DNA of 64,000 bases from Atriophallophorus winterbourni (Eukaryota > Platyhelminthes > Trematoda > Plagiorchiida > Microphallidae), in contig JACCGJ010003121.1 of assembly GCA_013407085.1 (NCBI GenBank), positions 81,825 through 145,824 on the forward strand, given 5' to 3'. A model generated the notes under the pieces. That model made no database searches. It had not been told where the DNA came from and saw nothing but the letters and a program-made list of their open reading frames with translations. Below are positions 1 to 11,700 of this stretch, piece by piece; the first letter of the stretch is position 1, and each line of letters opens with the position of its first letter. The position numbers were made by a program, and so were the translations under genes.

Positions 1-23
1 AGGGTAGGGGTTTTAACTTCTAC

Positions 24-82
24 CTTTTAGACGAGCCCATCTCTGGCACACATCACAAGCTATGCCTTTAAATTCTTTTTTC

Positions 83-113
<31 letters not shown>

Positions 114-273
114 TATATATATATATATATAATATATATATATATTATATAGATATATCTTAAAAAATCAAACACTATGCCCAAAGCATCATATCCCTGT
201 ATTTCAGTCTGATGTGAAAAAAGTATTTAAAGGCATAGCTTGTGATGTGTGCCAAAGATGGGCTCGTCTAAAA
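24..273. repeat. Inverted repeat with AT-rich loop at window start
   Basis: Positions 24-83 read on the minus strand match 214-273 on the plus strand almost base for base (arms of about 60 bp, a few mismatches). The two arms are separated by about 130 bp that is mostly (TA)n. Each arm carries the same zinc-finger-like coding piece (see the 185-700 entry). It could be two opposed insertions of the same retroelement fragment or a local inverted duplication. Confidence 0.8.
84..163. repeat. (TA)n low-complexity tract
   Basis: Alternating TA with a few interruptions forms the loop between the inverted arms at 24-83 and 214-273. Confidence 0.9.
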
Positions 274-700
274 TGCTCTGGCATTCCTGCCAAGCATTAC
301 GAAAGCAAAATTATTTTCCTGGAATGGGTAATAGTATTATTATTAATAGTTTATTACCGTATAAAAGCGGGAAGCTTGTACAAACCGCAGGGTGAATTGT
401 GCAGCGGATCGAAAAGAAAAGAATAGTAAAATTTTCGAGTTTCCAAGGCCTTATAGCGGGCCACATTCGCGTTAGCCTGCACCATCAGTGGATTTTTGTG
501 GCATTTGGACAGGTAGGGCGTCAACCCGGGACACCGCTACCCACCACATCCTCCGGAACAGGGTCAGCTGAGACTGCGTGCGCTTGGACTTCCGATACTG
601 GGATATTGGGTCTGAAGAAGTTTCAGCAGTTCAGCAAAGTGGTTGAAGGGAAATGTGATCCATATTTTCTGGGACGGGAAACGCTGTGAAAAAAGGGAAA
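185..700 (+). mobile_element. CR1-like LINE ORF1 fragment with PHD/RING-like zinc finger
   Basis: The plus frame at 214-330 reads CDVCQRWARLKCSGIP, a Cys-x2-Cys...Lys-Cys pattern like the PHD-type finger found in ORF1 of flatworm CR1-type LINEs. The frame is lost soon after; 400-700 stays open for about 96 codons in another frame with no recognisable domain. The finger is incomplete and the piece is best read as a decayed 5' LINE fragment. The assignment rests on the motif only. Confidence 0.4.
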
Positions 701-831
701 GATATGGTGCAGTATCACAAAGAATATAAGCGTAAAAAAGCATAATTAAGAATTGTGTATCGTCTGATAAAAATGGAGGTCAAGGCGTTTTTTAAAAATA
801 ATTAGGAAAGGGGCAGAAATAACCGAAAAGG

Positions 832-2515
832 TTAGTGCGTTCCAAGCATGAGGAATCCGGACGGCAAAGGAGTATCTGCGCAGTCCAATCTACTGTGCAG
901 ATGTGCTAACTTCAAGTGATGACCACGATATGCCGAGTATGGGGCCATTTTAAGCATACCCCTACATGGGTGAGTTTCTTCCGTCAATATCCGATACGCA
1001 AGGATCAGATCGCCTCGGATACGACGATAGTTTGTAGAGAATAATTGTAGAGTCGTAAGACGTTCCTCGTAGCTGACGGAGCTAAGCCCCTTGACACGCT
1101 TCGTAGAACGTTTCTGCGGCTGTTCTAGGGCGTGCTGGTCACGTTTCAACCATGGGTTCCAGACGGAGACAGCATACTCCAAGTGTGGCCTGATGTACGC
1201 CTGAAGAAGAAACGGAAAGAGACGTGGATCGATTGTTCCAAACGCACGTTTTAAAAGCCCAACGTTTCTATTTGCCACGATTGAAGCTCTACTACACTGA
1301 GCAGAGCAGCCCAAGTCATTTTGTTTAATCACCCCAAGATCTTTCTCTTGCATCGTGACAGCGAGCATCTTGCCACCCAGATTATAGCCAGGGTCGCCAG
1401 GAAGACGAATGCGTAATGCGTGGCATTTGTCAGTGTTGAATGATAAGCGATTGATCGTAGACCATGCGTGTAATGAATCCAGGTCGAATTGAAGTTTCCT
1501 TGTATTGCTGGGTGAGTTGATGACATGCCAAATCTTGATATCATCCGCGAAAAGGAGAAATGGTGATTCGACGTACCCACCAATGTCGTTGATAAATATC
1601 AAAAATAAACGCGGGCCAAGAACAGACCCCTGAGGTACTCCGCACTGAATTGGGAATGGCTCTGAAAGGGTCTGTCTAACACGCATTCGAAGGTTTCGCG
1701 AACGTAGGAATGCAGCAACCCAGGACAGCAACACGGGTGGAATACCCAATGCTTGCAGCTTGTTGAGCAATATCGCATGGTCAACTCGGTCAAATGCCCC
1801 AGAGAAATCCAAGTAAATGACGTCCACACCCTGACCTTCGTCATCAGCTTCAGTCCAGTAGTCTCTGGCTAAAAGAAAATTAGTGGTACAAGAATGCCCT
1901 TTACGAAATCCATGTTGTTCTGCAGCGATAAAATAGGAACTATTCACAAAAGCCATAATTTCATCGGCAACAATGGCTTCCATCACCTTGGATAACACTG
2001 GGAGAAGGGTGACTGGACGGTAATTGGCAGGTCACTACGGCTTCCACCTTTGAAAATGGGAGTGATGATACCTTCCTTCCAACCAGTAGGGACTTCAGAG
2101 TTATCCATCAATTTTTGGAAATATACCGCGAGAGGTTTGCAAAGTTGATCGGCAACTGCGCACAATGCTTTCGGTGTGATACAGTCGATACCCGGTGATG
2201 AGTTGAGTCGAAGTTGCATGATTTTTTCTCGAACTTTGCTGGCAGAAAACATAATAAAAGAAGGTTGAGATGATGGGGTCAAAAGCATAGGGAAAATTAG
2301 AGAGGGGTTTTGGAAAATCGGCATGTAATGTGATCTTCAAACATTTGCCGCATCCTTTGATGTCGTTGTGGAACCTATACTGGTGGTAAGTGAAGGGATA
2401 CCAGTCTGAACCTTCCGTTTATTGTTGATAAATTTGTACAAGAGCTTATTGTTTTCCAGGAATTGACCGGTGAGTTTACTTTGATAATCAAATTTATCCT
2501 GGCGCACCAGTCCCG
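832..2515 (-). mobile_element. CR1-clade LINE, reverse transcriptase region, one frameshift
   Basis: Minus-strand frames encode the palm and thumb of a non-LTR reverse transcriptase. Visible motifs are EQHGFRKGHSC, YLDFSGAFDRVDH, GVPQGSVLGP and LLFADDIKIW (catalytic FADD), then the thumb/connection segment LEYAVSVWNPW with RIRGDLILAYRIL. The main frame (1998-832) covers about 388 codons. The N-terminal RT part (SPGIDCITPKAL, IITPIFKGGSRSD) lies in another frame at 2324-1983, so there is a frameshift near 2020-2035. The linker upstream of RT can be followed to about 2510, where homology stops. There is no endonuclease domain, so the copy is 5'-truncated and inactive. Confidence 0.85.
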
Positions 2516-3115
2516 TGCAATGTGGGGATTACAAGCGAAACGCGAGGGAAGCATTATTGAGGACATATGCTTATAATATGCACAACGACGTTGTATCAGA
2601 AAGTACAAATTCCCCGTTGTCATACGTTGAAGTGGTTTTAAACAAAACACCCCCATCAATAAAACTGGGTCCTGTCCGAAATATCATTGATGGGGATCAA
2701 AAAGCACCACAGGGAGGTAAAAAGAACCTATAAAAAAGCCGTCGCTAAAGATAAGTGTCCAGTAAAATTGCAGCAATCTAACTATGTTGTTTTAGTAAGG
2801 CAAATAAATCCCCATGCTGAGCAAGTTAGTAAGCTTGCTGGACCAAATAGAATGGCTGAAACGAGGCCAACTCGTATTCTGCTCATTCTAAATAGGGAAG
2901 AGCCGCTGATTCGCGAAAGGAAATCCCGGCGGCAAATGGACCGTTCCAGGGTTCAGAATGTTTTGCGCATGACAGAGATAATTAACTGCCAGATAAAAAG
3001 AGTCCATCGTGCAGGCCGGTGGAACACAACTGTAAGTAGCGCTCGCCCGATTTTGGTAGAATTTCTACACCAGCCGGAGAGGGACGCTTCTTTCGAAAAG
3101 TGCGTACCTTGAACG
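2515..3115 (+). mobile_element. LINE ORF1-like fragment (plus strand)
   Basis: Two overlapping plus frames (2515-2733 and 2687-3112) read as one decayed protein. The second contains DRSRVQNVLRMTE, then KRVHRAGRWN and ARPILVEFLHQPERDASF. This resembles the RNA-binding part of non-LTR ORF1 proteins (a V-x-R-x-G-x-W ... RP-hydrophobic-VEF ... RD pattern). It abuts the opposite-strand RT copy at about 2515, so the two are not parts of one intact element. The family assignment is inferred from pattern only. Confidence 0.4.
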
Positions 3116-3179
3116 CTACACAAATAGGCGTTTTGAAGTTGTCCGGGATACGGGGCATCAACTACACTTTCATGGATCA

Positions 3180-3655
3180 TCATCATGAAGCACAATTATG
3201 GAGCCAGGCAAAGTGCCAAGAAATAGGAAGCAGGAAAAGCAGATAACAAGCGCGTGGGAAAAGGGAAAACAGGCAAGCGGAATATGCAAAAGCAAATGCG
3301 CAAAAGCTGCTTGTTTTTGTAGTTTCACTGTATGCGATTTTTCGGTTATTTTTTGTTTGTTTTTTATATAAAATAATACCGGATAAAAAATTATGACACA
3401 AATAATAAAATCCCAACGCGCCACGTCATAAACTGGTCATCCGGTCGTTTCTCCCAGCTTCTACCAGGCTCTGCGAATAAGGCACGGTAAACGGTGAGTA
3501 GGCATTCTTAAAACATGTCCCAAACATCGCAAGCGAGCATCAGCAGGCAACGGGTGTCAAAAACAGAAAGCTGACGGACATCTTTCGATCGAATAGACCA
3601 GGTTTCCCAGCCATAAGGTAGTGTAGCACGCACCACTGCGTTGTACAATCGGCTT
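3180..3655 (-). mobile_element. RTE-like LINE (family 'RTE-1') 3' portion with 3'UTR
   Basis: Reading minus, 3655-3430 encodes the RTE C-terminal segment (...YGWETW..., ...LSVFDTRCL...). A deletion then joins it directly to the 3'UTR at 3424-3180. That UTR is repeated in the opposite orientation at 4670-4930 and ends with GGCACTTTGCCTGGCTCC followed by a short ATG-type tandem tail near 3180. It is the continuation of the RT fragment at 3898-4290, split by a SINE. Confidence 0.65.
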
Positions 3656-3657
3656 TT

Positions 3658-3897
3658 GATGATGATGAAAGCACAAGCATGATCCAGGCAAAGTGCCGTA
3701 CAGTCAGAGACTGCACGTGGGCCGAGATACTGTCAGGTTTCCCAGGCCTAGACAGATATGAGAATGAAAATAGAAAATAGAAATGGTAGTGAGGCTCCAG
3801 CCTGTTTCAGCATGCAGCTCACCACCGACGGCCAATCAATTTAGCACGATGTTAGCCGTACAGCACAGAAGTACTGTACGATTGCACATCCGTGCAA
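3658..3897 (-). mobile_element. SINE-like repeat R1 nested in RTE-1
   Basis: About 240 bp matching, in minus orientation, the R1 family seen at 57735-58035 and 60061-60262. Diagnostic blocks on the element strand are GGCTAAC-x-CGTGCTAAATTG, then GTCTAGGCCTGGG, and a 3' end GGCACTTTGCCTGGATCA. The RTE-1 reading frame stops on one side (after FVYLGS near 3900) and resumes on the other near 3655, so R1 inserted into an existing RTE copy. No protein is encoded. Confidence 0.75.
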
Positions 3898-4290
3898 AAC
3901 TGCCAAGGTAAACAAAGCTGTCGACCAATTCAAGATTGACATCGCACACAGTTAAGTTTGGAAGAGAGCCGCTCCAATCCTGGGTAAGTGTTTTACATTT
4001 GTTAGGCGCAAAGCACCTGTCATACCTTGAAACTTCTAGTGTCGGGCGGTCCAAGGTTTGTTGCATTATATGAGGGTCATCTCCCAGAGGTGCGATGTCA
4101 TTCGCATACTGTAGATCGGTAGCACTTTCACCCGGCATAAGTTCAACACCTGCAACCACCAGATCAGCTAAAGCTTCCTTAAGATATCGTCGATCGCGAA
4201 GTTAAAAATAAACGGCGAAATAAGGCAGCCCTGCCGCACCCTGCTGGAGATATTGAACAAGGACGACAGTTGTTCGTACGCTCGAACTCT
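3898..4290 (-). mobile_element. RTE-like LINE RT fragment (RTE-1)
   Basis: Minus frames encode RT motifs VRQGC-ISPF-FNFAIDDIL (about 4255-4180), then LQYANDIAPLGDDP (a degraded YADD box, with N in place of the first D), FAPNKCKTL-QDWSGS and VDSFVYLGS. This order is typical of RTE-clade reverse transcriptases. The copy is interrupted by R1 at 3658-3897. The altered catalytic motif and stops make it inactive. Confidence 0.75.
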
Positions 4291-4324
4291 GAGATTATTA
4301 TATTCGTAAGATTGCTCACATTTG

Positions 4325-4935
4325 GTGGCAGCATCGCGTTACAAATATACATGTCTGTAAGCGGGTGTTAGGACCAAGAGGCCACGGACTGAGAAAAGTG
4401 CTGATGCTTCTCGTTTTCGACGGTTGGGACATGTTTTAAAAATGCATCATCACCGTTTACCTTACCGCATCTTATTCACAGAGCTTAGTAGAAGGTGGGA
4501 GAAACGATCGGGTGGGCAGTCCACGACGTGGCGCGTTGGGATGAAAAAACTCGCCATACTTTTAGACTCAGTTGGGCATATTCGTTTGCCTTGGTAGGGT
4601 TCGAAAGACCCACCTAATAGTTGGCTGGAAAACTAACGGGATATGGCTGCAAACCAAAGTCAGTGGCGCCAGTGCATTTTATTGTGTCATAATTTCTTTA
4701 TCCGGTATTATTATATTATATATAACAAAAAAACGAAAAATCACAGAATCACATGCAGTGAAACTACAAAAACGAGCTACATTCTGCGCATTCGCTTTTG
4801 CATGTTTCACTTGCCCACTTTCCTTTTTCACGCGCATGCTCATCTGGCAGCTTCATGTTGCTTGGCACTTTGTCTGGCTCCAGACGTTTGCTTCATGATT
4901 GCTAACGCTATAGAACTTTGCACGAAAACGCGCTG
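4325..4935 (+). mobile_element. RTE-1 C-terminus and 3'UTR, opposite orientation
   Basis: The plus strand encodes WWQHRVTN...RVLGPRGH, then frame-shifted pieces of the R-W-x-GHVLRM / GGQSTTWRVGMKKLA / MAANQSQWRQC C-terminal block of RTE proteins. After that comes the same 3'UTR as at 3180-3424, ending with GGCACTTTGTCTGGCTCC near 4880. With 3180-4290 it forms a large inverted arrangement of two RTE-1 fragments facing away from each other. Confidence 0.7.
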
Positions 4936-5305
4936 CTTTATTACTGTCATTATATTTTATGCGTCCCTTTGTGTATGGACCTGCTGATTTTTATCGCTAT
5001 TACTTCCTTGGGAATCTCAGCTACCTTATTCACAAATGTTTGGCTAGAATAATCTCACTGATTGCACTTATACAACAAACAGCGTCGTTTTGAATGCTCT
5101 CAACCTACTCACAATTAGAGTAAATAAATGCGCAAAATTGTTTTGCCACATTTTACGCTATCGTGCATTATTTCTCATGAAATTTTAATTGAGTTTTTGT
5201 TATATTTACTTTTAGCTTTCCGCTTCATTTCCGATGAATCTCTTGTGTTAATATAATTCGTTGCATCACTCAACTTTACCACGTTTAGTACAACTCGGAA
5301 GAACA
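4936..5305 (+). other. Upstream region of the GLTP-fold gene
   Basis: AT-rich, with no coding signal. A pyrimidine-led AG near 5214 (TACTTTTAG) could be a 3' splice site for an untranslated leader exon or a trans-splice acceptor. Flatworms use both, and sequence alone does not decide. Confidence 0.25.
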
Positions 5306-5713
5306 ATGAACAGTTCTCGTCCCCCAACATTCTTCTCCAATATTCAACATCCCAAAGACATTAACGATTTGAACGTGGAAAACTTTCTTTACTACGCTAA
5401 AGTCATATCAGATTTTTTCAGTGAGTGCTGTTCGTTCTACTAATCTCAAACCTTAGGGCTCTGGGGTACCCGTTTTTACCTCGTGAGAGCTGACGTCGAT
5501 GGAAATATTTCGGTTAGTTATATTACCTATAATCTTTCAATTATTATAAACAGTTTATTGTTGTTCTACGGCTGTTATATAGTTTTTGTCCACTCAATTC
5601 CACGTTTGGCAGCTTGCATTTAAACTCGCACAAATGTGTGATTTTATGAGACCCGCCCACCCAGTAATGACACGATGTGTACAGTTTTGATGTCATCAGT
5701 ACGCACGCTCACA

Positions 5714-5765
<52 letters not shown>

Positions 5766-8700
5766 ATAGAAAAGAAAACTGGCAGTGCTTATATTTGCGT
5801 GACTAACATGGCTATATACATACAACGTACCTCCATTATCTTTATTGCGGTTTGTGATAAATTGCTGTAACTTGCTTTTGGTCAATGACGGCCTGTTGAA
5901 TAGTGAAAGATAAAATCCATTTGTTGTTTTGCTCAAAACTTATGTTTACTAAATCTAAACCACATATGCAAGGAGTATGATGTAACGTCATTCTTTTGTG
6001 GTTCCGTTTATATATAGTATAGGCTATATTGACAGCTCCATTAAAGTTTTTTTCGAAGTTCTATCTTTCTGTGAATCCTAGTACATCATACACCGCCACA
6101 GAAAGTTGGCAGAGATGAGGCGCTATCCGTCCATGGGACTTCTCTTTATATTTTCCTGGTAGTCTCGGAAATTCTCGTTCGCGGGTTTCGTTCAAAGCAT
6201 CAAGAGTTTTGAATCCTAGTGTCCTTTCTCTAGTTTGACTGTAACCGGTAGCTGACGGATTCCATCTGCCTCCAGCAAGCTGTGTTAACTTGGCAGCTAC
6301 TCGCCTTCTTCCCCTTTCTATCACGGGCGTGCACTCGTGCTTAACGGATGTGCAATCATGCTGCACGGCTGTGTAATGTTGCATCGATTCTGTTCTGTGC
6401 AGCTAACATCGTGTTAAATTGATTTGCCATCAGTAGTGAGTTACATGCTAATACACGTTAGACTGTCACTGCCATTGCTATTCCTTTTTTGTTCTGTGCT
6501 ACTAGTGCAGCCCTACAGGTGGACTTATTTCTCTGATACGCGCCTTATTAGAACGTCGATAGCAGTGTTTGCTTTCCAATAATGTAACAGAGGATCACAA
6601 ATATGACTATATATAGAATTGATTGGAAATGAGGTCAGTAAGACATGATGAGTGCTCATTAACTTGCCCTCAACCTACCGGTACAGCCAGTTGCGGTTCC
6701 AAAGATTGTCAGGTTCCAAAGGTTGACATAGCCGGGGTGGCAGTGGGGATAAGCTCCCACTGTTTATAAAATGCTCCCAAATGGCACGCGTCTCAAATAG
6801 CCTCTGACAACCAAGTCCAGCTTCTGGCCTGCACGAGTGGCTCCCCGAGCCCGGCGGAACTGCTTCTACCAACAGGAGAAGTTGCGAAGTCGAGTCACTG
6901 GCGCCTGAAAACCAGTTTGCGTCGGGTAGATGGAGCTCGTTAGCCTGGGATGGCATCTCATCTAAGGGAAGGAAAACCCTGATTTTAAACCTCTGCTGCC
7001 TTGCGGGATACCCGATCGCGGTAAAGGCTTCGGGAGAAAACCGTGAGGAAAACCCTGGAACAGAGTCTGGTAAACCACCTCTTTCTGGCAACTCCCTGCT
7101 GCGTTGCAGGTCGCACTTGGTTGTGCAAAGGCTAGAGAAGCTGACTCGAACAAACGCCAAGTGGTGCTGGGGACGCTGCTTTGTACCCAAATCCCCAAGA
7201 ACCTTCATTGAAGCTGACTCATCCTCCAGGAGGAGATAGTCGCACAAAAGTAAAAAGTAAAGTAAAGTAAGATGGTGTGAAGGCGATCATGCGAAAACTC
7301 TGCCATCCACAGTGAAGAAGGTTGTAGATACTCTACTACTGCGTACGATGATGAAATCGGGGTTGATCTGCAAGAATATCGCTTCTGACTGACTTAAATG
7401 AGTTACCGTAATAAGAGGCATCATTTATCCGACTACTCCGCCTGTGAAGTCAGCGGCACAAATAAGTTAGGTATATGTCTTTGCTGGTCTCTGGTTTCAT
7501 AAATATGTGCATACTTTTAAGTACCAATACCGTCACTACTTGGGTGTTTGGAGTGAGTTCCCATGTATAACGCAGGTATAGAATCTCAACAGTCAGGTAG
7601 AACGAAACGATTGATAGATATAGCGCTTTACTCGTCTAGAATCAGAATAGGACAGCTGAAACGGAGAGGAGTTATACAGTTTCGAAGAAGAACGTATACA
7701 TAATCAATATTGTTCTAAAGTATAACGTAGATTCACGACACCATGGATCAGAAAAACGGTTCCACATAATGTGTTCCTAAAGCGACCCTGCTTCATTGGT
7801 TCTCCGTTTCGGCAACCTTATTAAACGGAAAATTGGCTTACATAGTTGAATGATACTCTGTTTAGTGGAACCGGTGTACTACATCGATACATGTCATTTT
7901 CGATTTCTCATTACTTCAGCATTTATTCTTGTTTTTAGAAAGTTTGGAATGCCTCCATTCACCTCCAGATCACTTCCCTGAAGGACATGCTTTCACGCGA
8001 ACAAGCCTTAGGCACCTATATGAAGGATTCCTCGGGATCCATAGGTTTACTGTGGTTAATTAGAACCTACAATTTTCTCATCTGTGTACTCTGGCATCTA
8101 TCGCAGTCAACAAGCCAAGATTCAATGCGCACCATTTTGCTCTCGGCCTACGAGGAATCTCTTGCGAAGTACCACAACTCTCTCATGCACGGCACTTTCA
8201 AGGTAATAATCCCAAGAATATTTTCGAGTATCAATGATCTTCACTTCATTATCATTTATTAATCCCCACTTCTTTGTTTATCCACCAAAATACGCTTTTA
8301 TATTAAATTCTTTGACTTCCACTTTATTACATGATAGAAGCTTTGATCCACGTCAACGATCATCGGCCAATTTTCTCACAAATTCTCGCTAGATACCTAC
8401 TGACCCCCTAATACTGGGATGATTTTACAAAATGTGATTCAAAAATCCTATTTATGAGGCGCTTGGTTTGGGATGATTTTATGTGTCTGTGAAACTTGCT
8501 GTTATGTATTGGATCGAATCTTGCTAGAGAACGCCCCTCTTTCATCTGAGTAGACCTCCGAATTGTATGTATGGAATCACAAATCTGATCCAGGCAAAGT
8601 GCTGCACAATCATACATACTTACTTGTATTTGTGTGCGACTATCTCCTCCTGGAGGTTGAGTCTGCTCCAATGAATATTCTTGGGAATTCGGGTACAAAG

Positions 8701-11700
8701 CGGCGTCTCCATCACCACTCTACGTTTGTTCGAGTCAGCTTCTCTAGCCTTTGCACAACCAAGTGCGACCTGCAAGGCAGTAGGGAGTTTCAAGAAAGAG
8801 TTGGTGTGCACCAACTAACCGTCTACCAGACTGTTCCAGGGTTTTCCCCAGGGTTTTCTCCCGAAGCCTTTCCCGCGATCGGGTATCCCTCAAGGCAGCG
8901 GAGGTTTAAAATCAGGGTTTTTCTTCCCTTAGATGAAATGCCCTCCCAGGCTAAGGAGCTCCATCTGCCCGAAGCAAACTGGTTTTCAGGCGCCAGTCGC
9001 CCCTTCTCCTGTTGGTAGAAGCAGTTCCGCCGGGCTCGGGGAGCCACACATGCAGGCCAGAAGCTGGAATTGGTTGTCAGAGGCTATTTGAGACGAGTGC
9101 CATTTGGGAGCATTTTATAAACAGTGGGAGCTTATCCCCACTGCCAACCCCGGCCATGACAACCTTTGGAACAATCATAGACGGCAAGTGGGCTAAGATA
9201 CTCTCAGGTTGTCCAGGCCTAGACCTCAAAATTACGTTTGTGTGTTTGCATGAAATCACAAGCCGGAATCGAGGCAAACTGTCGCACAGTGAAAAACGGT
9301 GCATGGACTAAGACACTGTCGCGTTGCCCAGGCCTATATGGATATGAGATGAAATGACAAAATGGCTGCATGTTTTCTCATGCAGATCAGTATTTTCGAC
9401 AAATTAATCTAACATGTTGGTACCTGCGCAGTACTCAAGTATTTCACAATGGCACATCCTTGCGCACAACACGATCATAGCACTCGTCACTCTCCACTCT
9501 TCATTAACCATCCATTGATCAGTGTTGTTAATTAAATCCGTCAGGTAGCCTATAGTAATTCAATAAATGATCTAGAGCTCGTTCAAGTTGCATCGCAGTT
9601 GCAAGCAGATTAATCGGGCTTCGATCCTCCGTTTACGCAAACGCTTCAGCAGATTTAGCAAATTATGCCCCAGAGATGTTGTTTTTCGTTTAGTTGTTTC
9701 CCAATCATCATCGCCTTTTCACCCGCTTATTTTTCAAACAGCTAAAGTTCCTACGCTCGTTGAGCGTCTCTTTTGGTTCTCATTGCTGTTTCCTCATTGT
9801 CTCTTCACCACCTGTTTAGTTTTTTCTCCGTTTCACGTTACCATTGAAAATTTTCTGCCAATCGAAGCTCCATGTACTTTCGTATTCTCAGTAATTTGTT
9901 CCCGATTATGGTACTGATCTCCCTCATAATTCCCTGCCTTCAAAGTGTTTTATTTAACCATGACTTCCTGTGATACTTGTTACATATTGGTTGTGCGTGT
10001 ATAGTGAAACGTTCATTTGTTATGTCAATTGTATGAGTTAATATTGTGAGACCAAAAAACTTGATACAAAAGGTGTGAAACGCACTAGCAAAGAATGCTA
10101 ATCAAAAGCCATCGGGTGAGATGCAGATTACTGTCCTCGGTACATCGCGAGAACAAAAAACTTCAAAAAGACCGACAAGAGCAACCCTGCACAAATTCAG
10201 GTTTCGAAATAATTGCATGCGCACTGTTGGATTTGTGACAATCTTTTGGTAAACGGAGCAGATGGAGAACTTTCGTACAGAATGCATTTTGTCAAGTTCG
10301 GTCAAAGGAGCCCAACGTGACTAGGGAGCGATTCGCATGACAAATACAATCGAAGTGACAACCAACCGGTGCAGACGGATTACGCGTGTCCGTTGTAATC
10401 CCATGATCTGCTTATAAATAATCGGTGTATGTGATTCTTTGTCACGATCGTAGTAATCGCTTGGCCTTCTCGTGTTGTATTCGTGGTAAACCTGATTAGT
10501 GACAAGTTGACACGAAACGCGGCGAGTGATGTGGTTAACGCTTGATCGCATGGCTTTAGAGTGAGACGTTGGAACAGGAAACACGATTTTATTTCGATTG
10601 TGCGGACACGATTGCCCTTCGTACATTAGTCGTGAAAGTTTCTCTATTTTCGTTAACAAATGTATGTATGTATGTTTGTATGCTTGTATGGATGTATGTG
10701 TCAGCATGTATATATGCATGCATGTATGTATGTGTATATGTATGTATGTATGTATGTATGCGTGTATGTATGTATGTATGTATGTATGTATGTATGTATG
10801 TATGCGTGTATGTATGTATGCCTGTATGTATGTATGCGTGTATGTATGTATGCCTGTATGTATGTATGTATGCATGTATGTATGTATGTATGTATGCGTG
10901 TTTGTATGTATGCCTGTATGTATGTATGTATGCATGTATGTATGTATGTATGTATGTATGCCTGTATGTATGTATGTATGTATGTATGTATGTATGTATG
11001 TATGTATGTATGTATATGTATGTATGCCTGTATGTATGTATGTATGTATGTATGTATGCATGTATGTATGTGTGTGTGTATGTATGCTTGTATACATACA
11101 TATGTATGTATGAAACGACAAGCATGATCCAGGCAAAGTGCCATCCAGTCATAATTCACACGTTGGCTAACCCTTCAAACCATGTGTTTACTTATCTTCT
11201 CGGATAACTCTCCGTGCTATTTTGCATTTTTTTTTACTTCACTCTTGATAGTTTAACTGATTTGCATTTAATCTGTTCGTTTCTTTTCGCAAAGCTCGTT
11301 TTACGCACACTGCCAAAGCGGTCGTTATTCATCAAGAAACTGGCCTGCGATCAGGATATCTGTGAGCAAATCGTAAGTCTTACGTGTCAAATATTTCAGC
11401 TCGTCACTGTCGCTTTTAGTCTTTTGTTTTGATTACCTGGCAATCTCCAAGTCACGTTACGTATTGTTAGCTTTTCAATGAACTATTATATAAGTTTACT
11501 CGTGGTATGTTTCATCATAAGCAAGGACAAAATTTCATCGATAAACCGCACCACTGGTGATTGTGTTGTTAGAATTGACCTTACAAAGAACGGAGACAAG
11601 GAGAGTTTTGCCAACTGAGTTGAGTACCCTACTCCTGTGGCACATCCAAACAGCAATCAAATGGTATGAATGCGTTGTTGTTGTTGGCCTCATTCGGTCG

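Noticed and set aside
6675..7247. 190-codon minus-strand open frame in R2, partly shared by the 8.6-kb copy
   Set aside because: It runs antisense to the element's tail, is broken by indels in the other copy, and has no domain; shared openness follows from shared sequence.
9588..9917. 109-codon plus-strand open frame in GLTP intron 3
   Set aside because: It begins at a non-ATG codon, has biased hydrophobic composition and matches no family; probably chance.
10321..11207. Long open frames of Met-Tyr-Val-Cys or His-Thr-Tyr-Ile repeats in several frames
   Set aside because: They are translations of the TATG tetranucleotide array; all six frames stay open and no start, domain or conservation supports a protein.
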